Shown in pieces: positions 42,843 through 50,902 of a stretch of 53,768 nucleotides of DNA. Source of the stretch: Skermanella rosea (GTDB lineage Bacteria > Pseudomonadota > Alphaproteobacteria > Azospirillales > Azospirillaceae); NCBI RefSeq assembly GCF_016806835.2, contig NZ_CP086116.1, forward strand, positions 1-53,768, given 5' to 3'. The notes beneath the pieces are model-generated. The model made no database searches. It had not been told where the DNA came from and saw only the letters and a list, made by a program, of their open reading frames with translations. A program made the translations under genes and the position numbers. Numbering within the stretch: position 1 is the stretch's first letter; each line of letters opens with the position of its first letter.

Positions 42843-43400
42843 GCCGAAAGACCCTTCATGGATAACCATTGGCAATTCTGGTCGGCCGAGGACGAGCCGC
42901 TCCCGGCGGCTGTCGCCGACTGGCAGTTCGATGCGGCCCTCCCGCAGCCGTGGCCCCTCAGAAGCCCCGGCGCATTCGACCGCGGCCCCGACGGGCGCTG
43001 GACCTCCTACCCGGCCAACACGCCGCGCCCGTACCACGCTCCCGTCACGCGCGTGCTACGGGGAATCCTGGTAGAGCCCGCCCGGTTCCAGCTCGTCTAC
43101 AACAGCCGGCCCTTCGCGCCGACCAGCCTGTTCGCTGCCCCGATTGTCGCCGACAGCACCGTCCAGACGCCCTTCGGGATCGGCGCCGTCCTGCTCCGCG
43201 CCGACAACACGGCCGCGACGCACGGGTAGGCCTTTCCGTAACCTGCGTGCCAAAAGTGCCGATCTGGAAAGCGTTAGATTTCAATGGGTTGCGCCAGACC
43301 TGTTCGTGTAACCCTATGATATCATGAGAGATTCAGCTTTTTCATTTGATCGTGAGGCCCCGGGGCGGCCATTCCATCGCTGAGAATTCGGCGCAGTGGC

Positions 43401-43985
43401 TCAGGGATCGGATTTTGCGTCCGGTGGAGTGCCCCGTGCCGCGGAGGCAATCCGGCTGATGGTGGCTCGATGGACCCGGAAGAGGCGGGCGACATCGGCT
43501 CCGGTGCGACCGGCGGCGAGCATCCCGAGAATCTCGGTCTTTTGGTGTGCCAGGAGCTTCGGACGCCGTCCGCCCTTTCGGCCGCGCTCGCGGGCCGCCC
43601 TCAGACCGGCGCGGGTTCGCTCCCGGACCATGGCACGCTCGAACTCGGCGAAGGACCCAAGCATCTGCATCATCATGCGTCCGGCCGGACCGGTGGTGTC
43701 GACCGCTTCTGTCAAGGAGCGGAAGGTGGCACCCGCCGCGTCGATCTTCTCCAGGATATGCAGCAGATCCTTGAGCGAGCGTGACAGGCGGTCGAGTTTC
43801 CAGACGACGAGAGCATCGCCGTCGCGCAAATGGTCGAGGAGGCGATGTAACTCGGGCCGATTCCACCGGCCGCCGGAGGCTGTCTCCTCGTAGACGCGCG
43901 TGCAGCCGGCCGCCTTCAGGGCACTGACCTGGGCGGCGGTGTCCTGATCGTCGGCCTTCGACACGCGGGCATAGCCAAGCAGCAT
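43401..43985 (-). CDS. tnpR: Tn3-family resolvase TnpR, 194 aa
   Basis: Serine recombinase with LLGYARVSKADDQDTAAQV (active Ser), ALVVWKLDRLSRSLKDLL and GSFAEFERAMVRERTRAGL, and a C-terminal helix-turn-helix (AGRTGADVARLFRVHRATISRI). The start at 43985 (MLLGYARV) is the normal family start; the frame continues upstream without need. It is intact, unlike the resolvase at 4842. It resolves cointegrates at the res region between it and tnpA. Confidence 0.94.
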   Translation of the reverse strand: MLLGYARVSKADDQDTAAQVSALKAAGCTRVYEETASGGRWNRPELHRLLDHLRDGDALVVWKLDRLSRSLKDLLHILEKIDAAGATFRSLTEAVDTTGPAGRMMMQMLGSFAEFERAMVRERTRAGLRAARERGRKGGRRPKLLAHQKTEILGMLAAGRTGADVARLFRVHRATISRIASAARGTPPDAKSDP

Positions 43986-44197
43986 GGCAGGTGTCGCAAA
44001 ATCCTGTTGCCTTTGACTGCGATTTGGCAACAGGATTCCGCACAGCACAAGCCCTTGTTTCTGCTTGTCCCGGGTTTCCGCTGCGCAGACGATCGTTTGT
44101 GAATCATCGGGAATGGCAATATCGACGACAGTCGTCTGGCCGGCGGTGACACTCTGATCAGGGGGACGCAGCGATTCCGGATCCTGTCGCCAGCCCG
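43986..44197. promoter_or_regulatory. res region and divergent promoters of the Tn3-family element
   Basis: A 12-bp inverted repeat (AATCCTGTTGCC at 44000-44011 and GGCAACAGGATT at 44026-44037) lies next to tnpR. The following 150 bases, up to tnpA, contain shorter dyads. This is the usual place of the resolution site. Confidence 0.65.
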
Positions 44198-44212
44198 ATG
44201 AAGAAGGGTCCG

Positions 44213-47143
44213 ATGAGTCGGTGGGAACATCGATATCTCGGTGAGGACAGGTTTCCCGCGACGCTGTCGGCGCTCGAGATCGAGCATTTCTTCACTCTCG
44301 ACGAGGGCGAGCTGGCTTCGGTTCGAGAGCGCCGGGGACCCTTGAACCGGCTGGCGCTCGCCCTCCAGGTCGGCTTCCTCAAGATGACCGGCCGTACCCT
44401 CAACTCCGTTGAGCTCATTCCCTCGGGGATCCTCGATCATCTCGGCCGGCACCTCCATTGCGTGCCGCCGCGGATCGCCTCGGTCCGGGCGTTCTATCGC
44501 CGGCGCCCCCGGACCTTGTTCGAGCATCATGAAGCAGCGCTCCGGCTGCTCGGACGTACCGTGCTCACCCCTCATGCCGGGCGCGGGCTCGTGGCCTATC
44601 TTCGCCGGGAAGCGGCAGTGGTGTTCGACCATGACGACCTGATGGCACGGGCCCGCATCTGGCTGGTCGAGCATCATTATCTCCTGCTCCGTGAGCGGGA
44701 CATCCGGCGGCAGGTGATCGCCGCGCGGCGGCACCACGAGCAGGCTCTGTTCAAGACCATCGCTGCGGCGGTACCGGCGGCCGAGCGCGAGACCTGGGTG
44801 TCGCGGCTGCTCGCGCCCGTCGAGGGCGGTGAGATCGGCCACGTCGAATGGCTGGGTGCCGTGCCGTCGAGCAAGGGCGCCAAAGGCCTCGAGGAGCAGA
44901 TCGAGAAAGTCGGTTTCCTCAAGGAATTGGCCGCGAACCGGCTCGTCCTCCCCGATCTGCCGCTCGCAGGGCTGGAGCATTTCGCCAAACGGCTGATGTC
45001 GCGCAAGCCCGCGGCGTTGGCGCGGATCAAGGACCCGCATCGAACAATCGAGGTCGCCTGCTTCCTGCGCCTCACCCTGCTGCGTGTGACGGACGCAAGC
45101 CTGACGCTTCTCGATCACCGGATCGCAGCGCTGTGGCGCGACGCTCGGGAACGCGCCGCGGAAGCGCGGGCGAGCCGATTGCGACGGTTCCGTCAACTGC
45201 TCGGCGATCTCGCGGGGCTGGCGGGTGACGAAACGCTCGAGGTCGCCGAATTGCGGTCGCGGCTGCGCGGCCTGATCGCGCCCTTCGAACCGGAGCGCGC
45301 GGCGACCCAGGTCGACGCCGTGCGCCAGGAACTGGGGCGCAAGTCCCAGCAGCTGGCCCGGCTCCTCAAGACGGCGCGTGCGGCGGAATTCGTGATCCCC
45401 GCCGACCACCGGCTCGCCGCCGCTCTTGCGACGCTCGATTCTGTCGCCGCGTCGTCCGCCACCACCTTGCCAGGCGGGATCTCCCAGCCGTTCGGTCCGT
45501 CCTGGCAGGGTCTGATCAATCAGCCGGATCGGGTGGCCGCACTCGGTTGCTTTCGCGCGGCAACCGTGATGGCCCTGAAGCGGGCGGTTCGAAACCGGTC
45601 GGTCTCGGTCGATCACAGCCTGTCCCATCGGGCTCCCGAGGACAAGCTGATCCCCCTGAAACTCTGGCAGCGCGACCGGGCGCGCTTCATCCGTGACCTC
45701 AACCTGCCGGACAGCGCAGAGAAATATCTTCAGCGTCTGGAAGCGGGCCTGGCCGCTGGACTTGCCGCCTTGGCCGAGGCTGTCGAGGCTGGCACCGTCG
45801 CCATTGAGGGCGACGAACTCCGGGTCCCCCGGCGCAAGCCGCAGCCAAAGGATCCGCGCGTCGAAACGGCGCGCCGGGTGCTCGGGCGTGCCGTCGGTGA
45901 CGCCCAGCTTCCGGAAGTCCTGATCGAGATCGACGGCCTGACCCGGTTCTCCTGGGTCCTGCTCGGGCGTCCGGCCCGGTCGGAGCAGGAGTTGGTGACG
46001 CTCTATGCCAGCCTGCTCGGGCTGGGCTCCGACCTTTCCAGGGCCGAACTCGTGCGCATGGTGCCGTCAGTCGCGGCCGACAGCCTCGCCCAGATGGTGG
46101 TGAGGATCGAAGCGGAGGGAAGGTTTCGCGCGGCCAATGACGCGGTGCTGCGCTTCATGCGTCAGCATCACATCGCCACCCTGTGGGGACGCGGCCTGTT
46201 TGCGTCCGCAGACATGATGAGTCTCGAGGCGACGCGCTATCTCTGGTCGGCCCGGCTCGACCCGCGACGGCGAACCTATGCGGTCGGAATCTATGCCCAT
46301 GTGCTCGACCAGTGGGGCATTCTTTATGATCAACCGATCGTCCTGAACCGCCGGCAAGCGGGCGCCGCCATCGAAGGCGCGTTGCGCCAGCGGCAGGTCG
46401 ATCAGCTCAAGCGCGTTGCGGTCGACACCCATGGCTTCACGCATTTTGCGATGACGCTCGCCAAGGTGGTGCAATTCGATCTATGCCCGCGACTGGCCGG
46501 GCTGAAAAAGCGACGGCTCTATCTGCCCAAGGGGCTCACAGTTCCGGAGATCCTGCGGCCGATCGTGGCCGAGACCGTTTCCCGCCGCGCGATCAGCCGG
46601 GGTTGGGATGGCTTGCTCCGGCTCGGAGCCTCCGTCAAGCACGGCTGGTACCCGGCGACCGAGGCGCTCGACCGCTTCGGCTCGGCCGCCGCCGGCGATC
46701 CTGTTTACGAAGCCGGTGACGCCCTGGGAAAGCTGCTGCGCACCCTCTATCTCTGCGACTATCTCAGCAACCCGGTATTCCGGACGGAAATCCTCGATCT
46801 GCTCAACCAGGGCGAGGCCGTCCACAGCCTGCAGCGCGCCATCCATAACGGCATGATCCCGGCGAAACACGGCCGCACGACCGAACAGCTCGGCGCCATC
46901 TCGGGGGCGCTCACCTTGCTCGCGAACATCGTCATGGCCTGGAATACCCATCGCCTCCAGGCGGCGATCGACCTGGCCCCGGGCGACCATGCCGACGATG
47001 TGTTGAGCCGTCTCGCACCGATCGGACACAAGCACATCAACATGCGCGGCATCCTGACGTTCGATCTCACCCGGTACGGATCGAGCCTGCTTCGCCAGAC
47101 GCCACAGGCCGCCCAGGACCGTTCATCGAGCGAAAAAAGCTGA
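44213..47143 (+). CDS. tnpA: Tn3-family transposase TnpA, 976 aa
   Basis: DDE transposase of normal length. GAAGG 6 nt before ATG-44213 is better than anything upstream of ATG-44198. The N-terminal DNA-binding domain (SRWEHRYLGEDRFPATLSALEIEHFFTL) is followed by the C-terminal core with VAVDTHGFTHFAMTLAKVV, LPKGLTVPEILRPIV and ILDLLNQGEAVHSLQRAIHNG. The final segment ILTFDLTRYGSSLL runs into the right terminal repeat. It looks intact, so the element should be active. Confidence 0.94.
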   Translation: MSRWEHRYLGEDRFPATLSALEIEHFFTLDEGELASVRERRGPLNRLALALQVGFLKMTGRTLNSVELIPSGILDHLGRHLHCVPPRIASVRAFYRRRPRTLFEHHEAALRLLGRTVLTPHAGRGLVAYLRREAAVVFDHDDLMARARIWLVEHHYLLLRERDIRRQVIAARRHHEQALFKTIAAAVPAAERETWVSRLLAPVEGGEIGHVEWLGAVPSSKGAKGLEEQIEKVGFLKELAANRLVLPDLPLAGLEHFAKRLMSRKPAALARIKDPHRTIEVACFLRLTLLRVTDASLTLLDHRIAALWRDARERAAEARASRLRRFRQLLGDLAGLAGDETLEVAELRSRLRGLIAPFEPERAATQVDAVRQELGRKSQQLARLLKTARAAEFVIPADHRLAAALATLDSVAASSATTLPGGISQPFGPSWQGLINQPDRVAALGCFRAATVMALKRAVRNRSVSVDHSLSHRAPEDKLIPLKLWQRDRARFIRDLNLPDSAEKYLQRLEAGLAAGLAALAEAVEAGTVAIEGDELRVPRRKPQPKDPRVETARRVLGRAVGDAQLPEVLIEIDGLTRFSWVLLGRPARSEQELVTLYASLLGLGSDLSRAELVRMVPSVAADSLAQMVVRIEAEGRFRAANDAVLRFMRQHHIATLWGRGLFASADMMSLEATRYLWSARLDPRRRTYAVGIYAHVLDQWGILYDQPIVLNRRQAGAAIEGALRQRQVDQLKRVAVDTHGFTHFAMTLAKVVQFDLCPRLAGLKKRRLYLPKGLTVPEILRPIVAETVSRRAISRGWDGLLRLGASVKHGWYPATEALDRFGSAAAGDPVYEAGDALGKLLRTLYLCDYLSNPVFRTEILDLLNQGEAVHSLQRAIHNGMIPAKHGRTTEQLGAISGALTLLANIVMAWNTHRLQAAIDLAPGDHADDVLSRLAPIGHKHINMRGILTFDLTRYGSSLLRQTPQAAQDRSSSEKS

Positions 47144-47376
47144 ATCTCTCATGATATCATAGGGTTACACGAACAGACCCGGCGCAACCCGTTGAAATCA
47201 AACGCTTTCCAGATCGGCACTTTTGGCACGCAGGTTACGGAAAGGCCGGGTACACCACCGAAGTCCGCGCATGGCTCGAGGAGTTCCTCAAGCGCGTCCA
47301 GTACGATTGATCACGGCCACCCGCCGAAGCTCGACGTCAGGGTGTGGAATGGGACTGGCCGACGAGATGTCTGCTG

Positions 47377-47550
47377 TCACTCCAGATATCCCTTCTCCCG
47401 AAGATAGGCGATGGTCGCGATCTCCACGAGAGACGACGCCGACCGCTTGTCATCCCGCGCTGCCTTCTCGACGGCGGCCTTCACCTCCGGGTCGAACCGG
47501 ATGCTAAGGCTCGGGAGGGATCGCTTGGTCGGGGGTGCGGTCATGATCAT
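47377..47550 (-). CDS. Ribbon-helix-helix (CopG/Arc-type) protein, 57 aa
   Basis: MIMTAPPTKRSLPSLSIRFDPEVKAAVEKAARDDKRSASSLVEIATIAYLREKGYLE fits the family: a beta strand (SLSIRF), then two helices around DDKRSASSLV. AAGG precedes the start. No toxin gene is adjacent, so it is an orphan regulator or antitoxin-like protein. Two copies of a GTGTTTCA-type dyad lie directly upstream and may be its operators. Confidence 0.75.
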   Translation of the reverse strand: MIMTAPPTKRSLPSLSIRFDPEVKAAVEKAARDDKRSASSLVEIATIAYLREKGYLE

Positions 47551-47565
47551 GCCTTCATGGATCAT

Positions 47566-47608
47566 AGTGTTTCATTATCCTCTTGCGTGACTCACGGTGT
47601 TTCACTAA
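47566..47608. promoter_or_regulatory. Two operator-like sites between divergent genes
   Basis: TAGTGTTTCATTA (47566-47578) and CGGTGTTTCACTAA (47595-47608) are near-copies in the same orientation, about 30 bp apart (three helical turns). Each has a short AGTG...CACT symmetry. Their position upstream of the ribbon-helix-helix gene suggests autoregulation and control of the rightward operon starting at 47658. Confidence 0.55.
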
Positions 47609-47657
47609 GATACACCCATGGAGCAGTGAGTTCCATAATTTGGTCACGGAGACGAAA

Positions 47658-48020
47658 ATGCAGTGCATCTCCTCCGCAGTCAACAAACCGTCCACCAGGG
47701 ACGTGATCGCCCGCCAGGGCTCTGACACCATCTTCGTCGAGTACCGCGCGCAGCCTTTCGGTCAGCTCGTTCTGCTGATCGCAGAGCTGGTCGGTTGCCT
47801 CCCGATCAGCCAGGCCACCACGCGATACGAAATTGGCCGCAAAATCGTCGGGGAAGAGGACGCGGTCAACGCGGCCTGCGATCTCGAATGGGACGCCGCC
47901 GATGAGCTGGAAAGCCTCCTCGGCCATCGCGGCACCAAGGACGCCGGGATCGGCTTCGCCGAGGCCGTGGAGCTTCTGTTGGACGCTCGCGCGGCCGCTC
48001 TCGCCACCGCGGCGGAGTAG
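47658..48020 (+). CDS. Hypothetical protein, 120 aa
   Basis: GGAG 7 nt before the ATG decides this start. It begins MQCISSAVNKPSTRDVIARQGSDTIFVEYRAQPFGQLVLL, with an acidic helical C-terminal half (CDLEWDAADELESLLGHRG...ELLLDARAAALATAAE). No family is recognised. It is the first gene of a rightward run of small, closely packed genes of plasmid/phage type reaching to 49813. Confidence 0.5.
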   Translation: MQCISSAVNKPSTRDVIARQGSDTIFVEYRAQPFGQLVLLIAELVGCLPISQATTRYEIGRKIVGEEDAVNAACDLEWDAADELESLLGHRGTKDAGIGFAEAVELLLDARAAALATAAE

Positions 48021-48025
48021 AGGCC

Positions 48026-48229
48026 ATGCCTCAAGAAATCGCCCTCGGTCGGACCGGCACCGCGACTTACGTTCTCCGCGGCGCATGGGTTTACAGGCAA
48101 GCCGGAATGGTAACCTCTCGCTACGACATGCTCCCCGACTTCGTTGCCGAAATGATGACCGGCGCGCTTGGCGGATCCTGGCGCGAGACGCCTGAAGGCT
48201 CCTGCATTATCGACCGTTTCCTGAACTGA
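48026..48229 (+). CDS. Hypothetical protein, 67 aa
   Basis: Follows the previous gene by 5 nt. The product (MPQEIALGRTGTATYVLRGAWVYRQAGMVTSRYDMLPDFVAEMM) is small, soluble and without recognisable motif. A hairpin-like GCCGGGAGTGG...CACCCCCGGC stands just downstream (about 48242-48270), without a T run. Confidence 0.4.
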   Translation: MPQEIALGRTGTATYVLRGAWVYRQAGMVTSRYDMLPDFVAEMMTGALGGSWRETPEGSCIIDRFLN

Positions 48230-48295
48230 TCAACCGCCCGGCGCCGGGAGTGGTGCAAACACCCCCGGCATCCGGCTTTCACCGGAGTGTCAGAA

Positions 48296-48481
48296 ATGCG
48301 AACCCCCGACACCACAATAGTGTACCTGCCCCAAGACGGCGGCGCCAGCGACCGGTGGGCGACCGTCGCCGCCGCTCTCCGCGCCGCCGGCATCTCCGAC
48401 ATCCGGCCGGCCCCCATGCTCGCTCAGGAGTTCCAGCCGCGCGCCGCGCACCCCGCTCTCCTCCGCCGGGTGGAGGTCTAA
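48296..48481 (+). CDS. Hypothetical protein, 61 aa
   Basis: CGGAG about 9 nt before the ATG. MRTPDTTIVYLPQDGGASDRWATVAAALRAAGISDIRP suggests a small alpha/beta fold, but no family is recognised. Its stop is 1 nt before the next start, so it is coupled. Confidence 0.4.
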   Translation: MRTPDTTIVYLPQDGGASDRWATVAAALRAAGISDIRPAPMLAQEFQPRAAHPALLRRVEV

Positions 48482-48482
48482 G

Positions 48483-48710
48483 ATGTCAGAACTCCTGCTC
48501 GCGATAGCCGAGTTGCGCCGGTGCTCCGACGCCACCGCAGCGTCGGCCGAGGCTGAATCTATCGCCCTGAACGCCGTGATCGACCAAGTGCCGGCGGATA
48601 CTGCCGAGCTGGCCGCGCTGATCGATGCCGTCGTCGACGACGACTTCACCAGGATAATCCTCAGCGTTGTGGTCGAGAACGCCCGCGCGCTGTCCGGAGA
48701 GCGGTCCTGA
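48483..48710 (+). CDS. Hypothetical acidic helical protein, 75 aa
   Basis: MSELLLAIAELRRCSDATAASAEAESIALNAVIDQVPADTAELAALIDAVVDDDF is mostly helical, Ala-rich and acidic, with one Cys. Its stop overlaps the next start (TGATG). The function is unknown. Confidence 0.4.
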   Translation: MSELLLAIAELRRCSDATAASAEAESIALNAVIDQVPADTAELAALIDAVVDDDFTRIILSVVVENARALSGERS

Positions 48711-49072
48711 TGGCCTTCGCTCGCCGCAACTTCATCAACGGCCTGGTCGGAGTAATCGCCATGCCCATCACCTCCGCTGCTGCCAGCCCCAACACCGTGT
48801 CATTGCGGATGGCGGGACTGATCGCCAAGTTCGTCGAAACGAGTGCTGCTCTGGAAGCAATTGATTGCGACGAGTCCCCAATGGCCTGGGAGGCGGCTGC
48901 CAAAGCAAGCGAAGCCGCTTTTAATTCCTTGGTCTACGAACACCCGGCCTCGCTCGCCGATTTCGCGGCCAAAATGGATGCTTTGGCGAAGCTCATGTCG
49001 GAAGAAGACTCCGAGCTTCACGTCTTCCGCCAACTCGCCGAGGACGCGCGTTTGCTGGCGGAGGCCGGCTGA
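48710..49072 (+). CDS. Possible Tat-exported small protein, 120 aa
   Basis: The N-terminus MAFARRNFINGLVGVIAMPITSAAA has a twin-arginine (RRNFI), a hydrophobic stretch and an Ala-rich cleavage site, a good Tat signal candidate. The mature part is helical and acidic (MAWEAAAKASEAAFNSLVYEHPASLADFAAKMDALAKLMSEEDSEL). It is coupled to the neighbours on both sides by 1-nt overlaps. No family is recognised. Confidence 0.5.
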   Translation: MAFARRNFINGLVGVIAMPITSAAASPNTVSLRMAGLIAKFVETSAALEAIDCDESPMAWEAAAKASEAAFNSLVYEHPASLADFAAKMDALAKLMSEEDSELHVFRQLAEDARLLAEAG

Positions 49073-49290
49073 TGAAACACCAGCAGCTCAGCTTCGGCCT
49101 GGTCATCACCGATCCCGCTGAACACCGCCGCCGCCTCCTGACCAAGCCGCGGCGGTGCCTCTCCTGTGACCGGACCTTCGCATCGTGCGGACCGGGCAAT
49201 CGGATCTGTACAGCCTGCAAGGGGCGCGAGGCGTGGAGCGGTCCCGCCGATTTCGCTGTCGTCTCAACCGCCTCGACCGCTGGATTTTGA
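49072..49290 (+). CDS. Small zinc-ribbon-like protein, 72 aa
   Basis: Four cysteines in CLSCDRTFASCGPGNRICTACKG form a probable zinc-binding knuckle pair. The motif (FxSxGPGNRxCxxCK) is a common one in small proteins of alphaproteobacterial phages and plasmids. It is coupled to the preceding gene by TGATG. A nucleic-acid-binding or adaptor role is inferred. Confidence 0.6.
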   Translation: MKHQQLSFGLVITDPAEHRRRLLTKPRRCLSCDRTFASCGPGNRICTACKGREAWSGPADFAVVSTASTAGF

Positions 49291-49300
49291 GGAGCTAACC

Positions 49301-49813
49301 ATGTCCATTCGCATCACCTCCTCGCAGCGCTGTGTTCTGGCGGATTGCGTCCGGCTTGCCCTGGTTGGCTGGATCATCACCGATCCCACCGTCGGCCAGC
49401 GCGCACGACGTCTGGAGCACAAGGCGACGACCATCCTGGGTTTCGGCTTCAGCCGGTTCGCGACGATGGCTCAGAACGAATTCGGCGCCGACTACCGGCC
49501 GGGAAGTCCCGTCTCGAACATTCGGTTCCCGCTTTCGATCGCCGAGGCCGCCGCGCTCGCGAACGACATCGAACTGGAGCTGGCGACCGACGCCCAGCTC
49601 CTCGCCGCCGGCATCCTCGCCGCCCATTCGCCGTACGGCCAGCCTGAAGTCTGCTCGCGAGACTGGAGGGCCTACGTTGGCGTCCTGGCGGCCCTGGGGC
49701 TGTCGATCGATGACGACCGGCCTGCGTGGCGGGACGAGGTCCGGAGCGGCCTGGAACCCTTCCGCCGGGCTGTTGCGGCGGTATCGGCTGCCCTGCCCGT
49801 CGCCGCGGAGTGA
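49301..49813 (+). CDS. Hypothetical protein, 170 aa
   Basis: GGAG precedes the ATG at 49301. The product (SSQRCVLADCVRLALVGWIITDPTVGQRARRLEHKATTILGFGFSRFATMAQNEFG) is soluble with an Ala-rich helical C-terminal half. No family is recognised. It is the last gene of the compact small-gene run. A short terminator-like stem with a TTTTTT-free tail lies around 49855-49900 (AAGGCGGC...GCCGCCTT), before the HNH gene. Confidence 0.45.
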   Translation: MSIRITSSQRCVLADCVRLALVGWIITDPTVGQRARRLEHKATTILGFGFSRFATMAQNEFGADYRPGSPVSNIRFPLSIAEAAALANDIELELATDAQLLAAGILAAHSPYGQPEVCSRDWRAYVGVLAALGLSIDDDRPAWRDEVRSGLEPFRRAVAAVSAALPVAAE

Positions 49814-49932
49814 GGCTATCGGCGGCGACGGCCTGGCCTCAAAAAACATGATCGAAAAGGCGGCGCGGATCTTGAATGGTCCAAGCCGCCTTTTCTGTGA
49901 TCTCCCAAATCACGGAAAGAGGAATAAAGAAA

Positions 49933-50508
49933 ATGCTGTACAAACAGAGAATCTGCGCCGAATGTGGGAAAGAATTTCAGGTAAAAATCAGGAATCCGAC
50001 CAAATTTTGCTCGCAGCTCTGTTATTTTCTGTCGAGGCTGGACAGGTCCGGCGGAGACGACTCCTGCTGGCTCTGGAAAGGCTACATCAATCCCCAGACC
50101 GGCTATGGTGTCGCGCACGGTTCGCCGCTGCGGAACCGGATGATGAGCGCGCACAGGCTCTCTTACCACCTGCATCACGGCAAGGATCCCGGCCGCCTTT
50201 TCGTCCTACACCGTTGCGACGTACGTACTTGCGTAAACCCTCGGCACCTGTTCCTGGGAACGGCGCGGCAGAACTGGGAAGACTCTATCGCGAAAGGGCG
50301 CCAGGTGGCCGTCCGGATCGGAGAGGCCAACAGCCGCTCCAAGCTGACCACCGAGAAGGTTCGGGAAATCCGCCGATCGACGGCAACCAGCGCGGAGCTG
50401 GCAAGGCGGTTCGGCGTCTCGAGTGTTGCGGTCGGGCTGATCCGGCGCGGCCGATCGTGGGCGCATGTACAAGACGATCTGCCGACCGTCGATGATCGCT
50501 CGCACTGA
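49933..50508 (+). CDS. HNH homing-endonuclease-like protein, 191 aa
   Basis: An N-terminal zinc finger (CAECGKEFQVKIRNPTKFCSQLC) is followed by an HNH_3 nuclease domain (DSCWLWKGYINPQTGYG, AHRLSYHLHHG, VLHRCDVRTCVNPRHLFLGTARQN) and a C-terminal helix-turn-helix (KVREIRRSTATSAELARRFGVSSVAVGLIRRGRSW). AGGA precedes the ATG at 49933. All key His/Asn positions are present. Such free-standing HNH genes are selfish elements of phages and plasmids. It is convergent with the next small membrane gene. Confidence 0.85.
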   Translation: MLYKQRICAECGKEFQVKIRNPTKFCSQLCYFLSRLDRSGGDDSCWLWKGYINPQTGYGVAHGSPLRNRMMSAHRLSYHLHHGKDPGRLFVLHRCDVRTCVNPRHLFLGTARQNWEDSIAKGRQVAVRIGEANSRSKLTTEKVREIRRSTATSAELARRFGVSSVAVGLIRRGRSWAHVQDDLPTVDDRSH

Positions 50509-50511
50509 ATT

Positions 50512-50694
50512 TCAGTCCAGTCCGACGAAATGCCGGGCCTTCGCTCCAACGCCAGCGCCGATCAGGCCGGCCCCGATCGCGGCCAGGATGCTCCCACCAA
50601 GTGGCCATCCCAGTGCCACCGCGGCGGCCAGGGGGATGGACGCGCAGGCCAGCGCGGCGGCGGCCGTCAGCAGGAAAACGAAGCGGTGTCCCAT
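50512..50694 (-). CDS. Small two-helix membrane protein, 60 aa
   Basis: MGHRFVFLLTAAAALACASIPLAAAVALGWPLGGSILAAIGAGLIGAGVGAKARHFVGLD has two hydrophobic helices joined by a short turn. It is convergent with the HNH gene, whose stop is only 3 nt away. The longer frame upstream lacks a start signal. Function unknown. Confidence 0.5.
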   Translation of the reverse strand: MGHRFVFLLTAAAALACASIPLAAAVALGWPLGGSILAAIGAGLIGAGVGAKARHFVGLD

Positions 50695-50902
50695 GTGGAT
50701 TCCAAACTCTCCGAAGGGTGAACAGCTGCACCGTCCATTGTCCGCCATCCGTGAATTTTGCGGACCGGATCGCGATCCTGATTTTGCAAAAATCCTGGCT
50801 CTATTTTGGCTACCGCCCCGTCGGGCACTAGGCACCAGGCCTTGTCGGCTTAGAATGGTTGCGCCGACAACTAAAACGTCAACATAAGCGGGAATCTACA
50901 AT

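Larger units (their letters stand above)
43229..47247 (+). mobile_element. Tn3-family transposon with about 113-bp terminal repeats, 4019 bp
   Basis: Bounded by inverted repeats of about 113 bp (43229-43342 and 47133-47247), beginning GGCCTTTCCGTAACCTGCGT with only a handful of differences. They are flanked by the 5-bp duplication GGGTA (43224-43228 and 47248-47252). It contains divergent tnpR and tnpA with a res region between them and no cargo gene. The repeats are about three times the usual 38 bp, and their ends lack the common GGGG. Confidence 0.93.
42858..47310 (+). pseudogene. 142-aa gene interrupted by the Tn3-family transposon
   Basis: The 5' part (42858-43228) and 3' part (47253-47310) rejoin in frame when the element and one copy of GGGTA are removed (429 nt, 142 residues). 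The restored C-terminus reads ATHGYTTEVRAWLEEFLKRVQYD. The present frame stops in the transposon terminus (TAG at 43227), losing about 19 residues. The product has no motif I recognise (WQFWSAEDEPLPAAVADWQ near the start, GILVEPARFQLVYNSRPF in the middle). It belongs to the operon with the scaffold-like gene. Confidence 0.85.

Noticed and set aside
47377-48020. A toxin-antitoxin pair formed by the ribbon-helix-helix gene and the divergent 120-aa gene
   Set aside because: Known pairs are codirectional and overlapping. These genes are divergent, and the 120-residue protein has no toxin-like motif.
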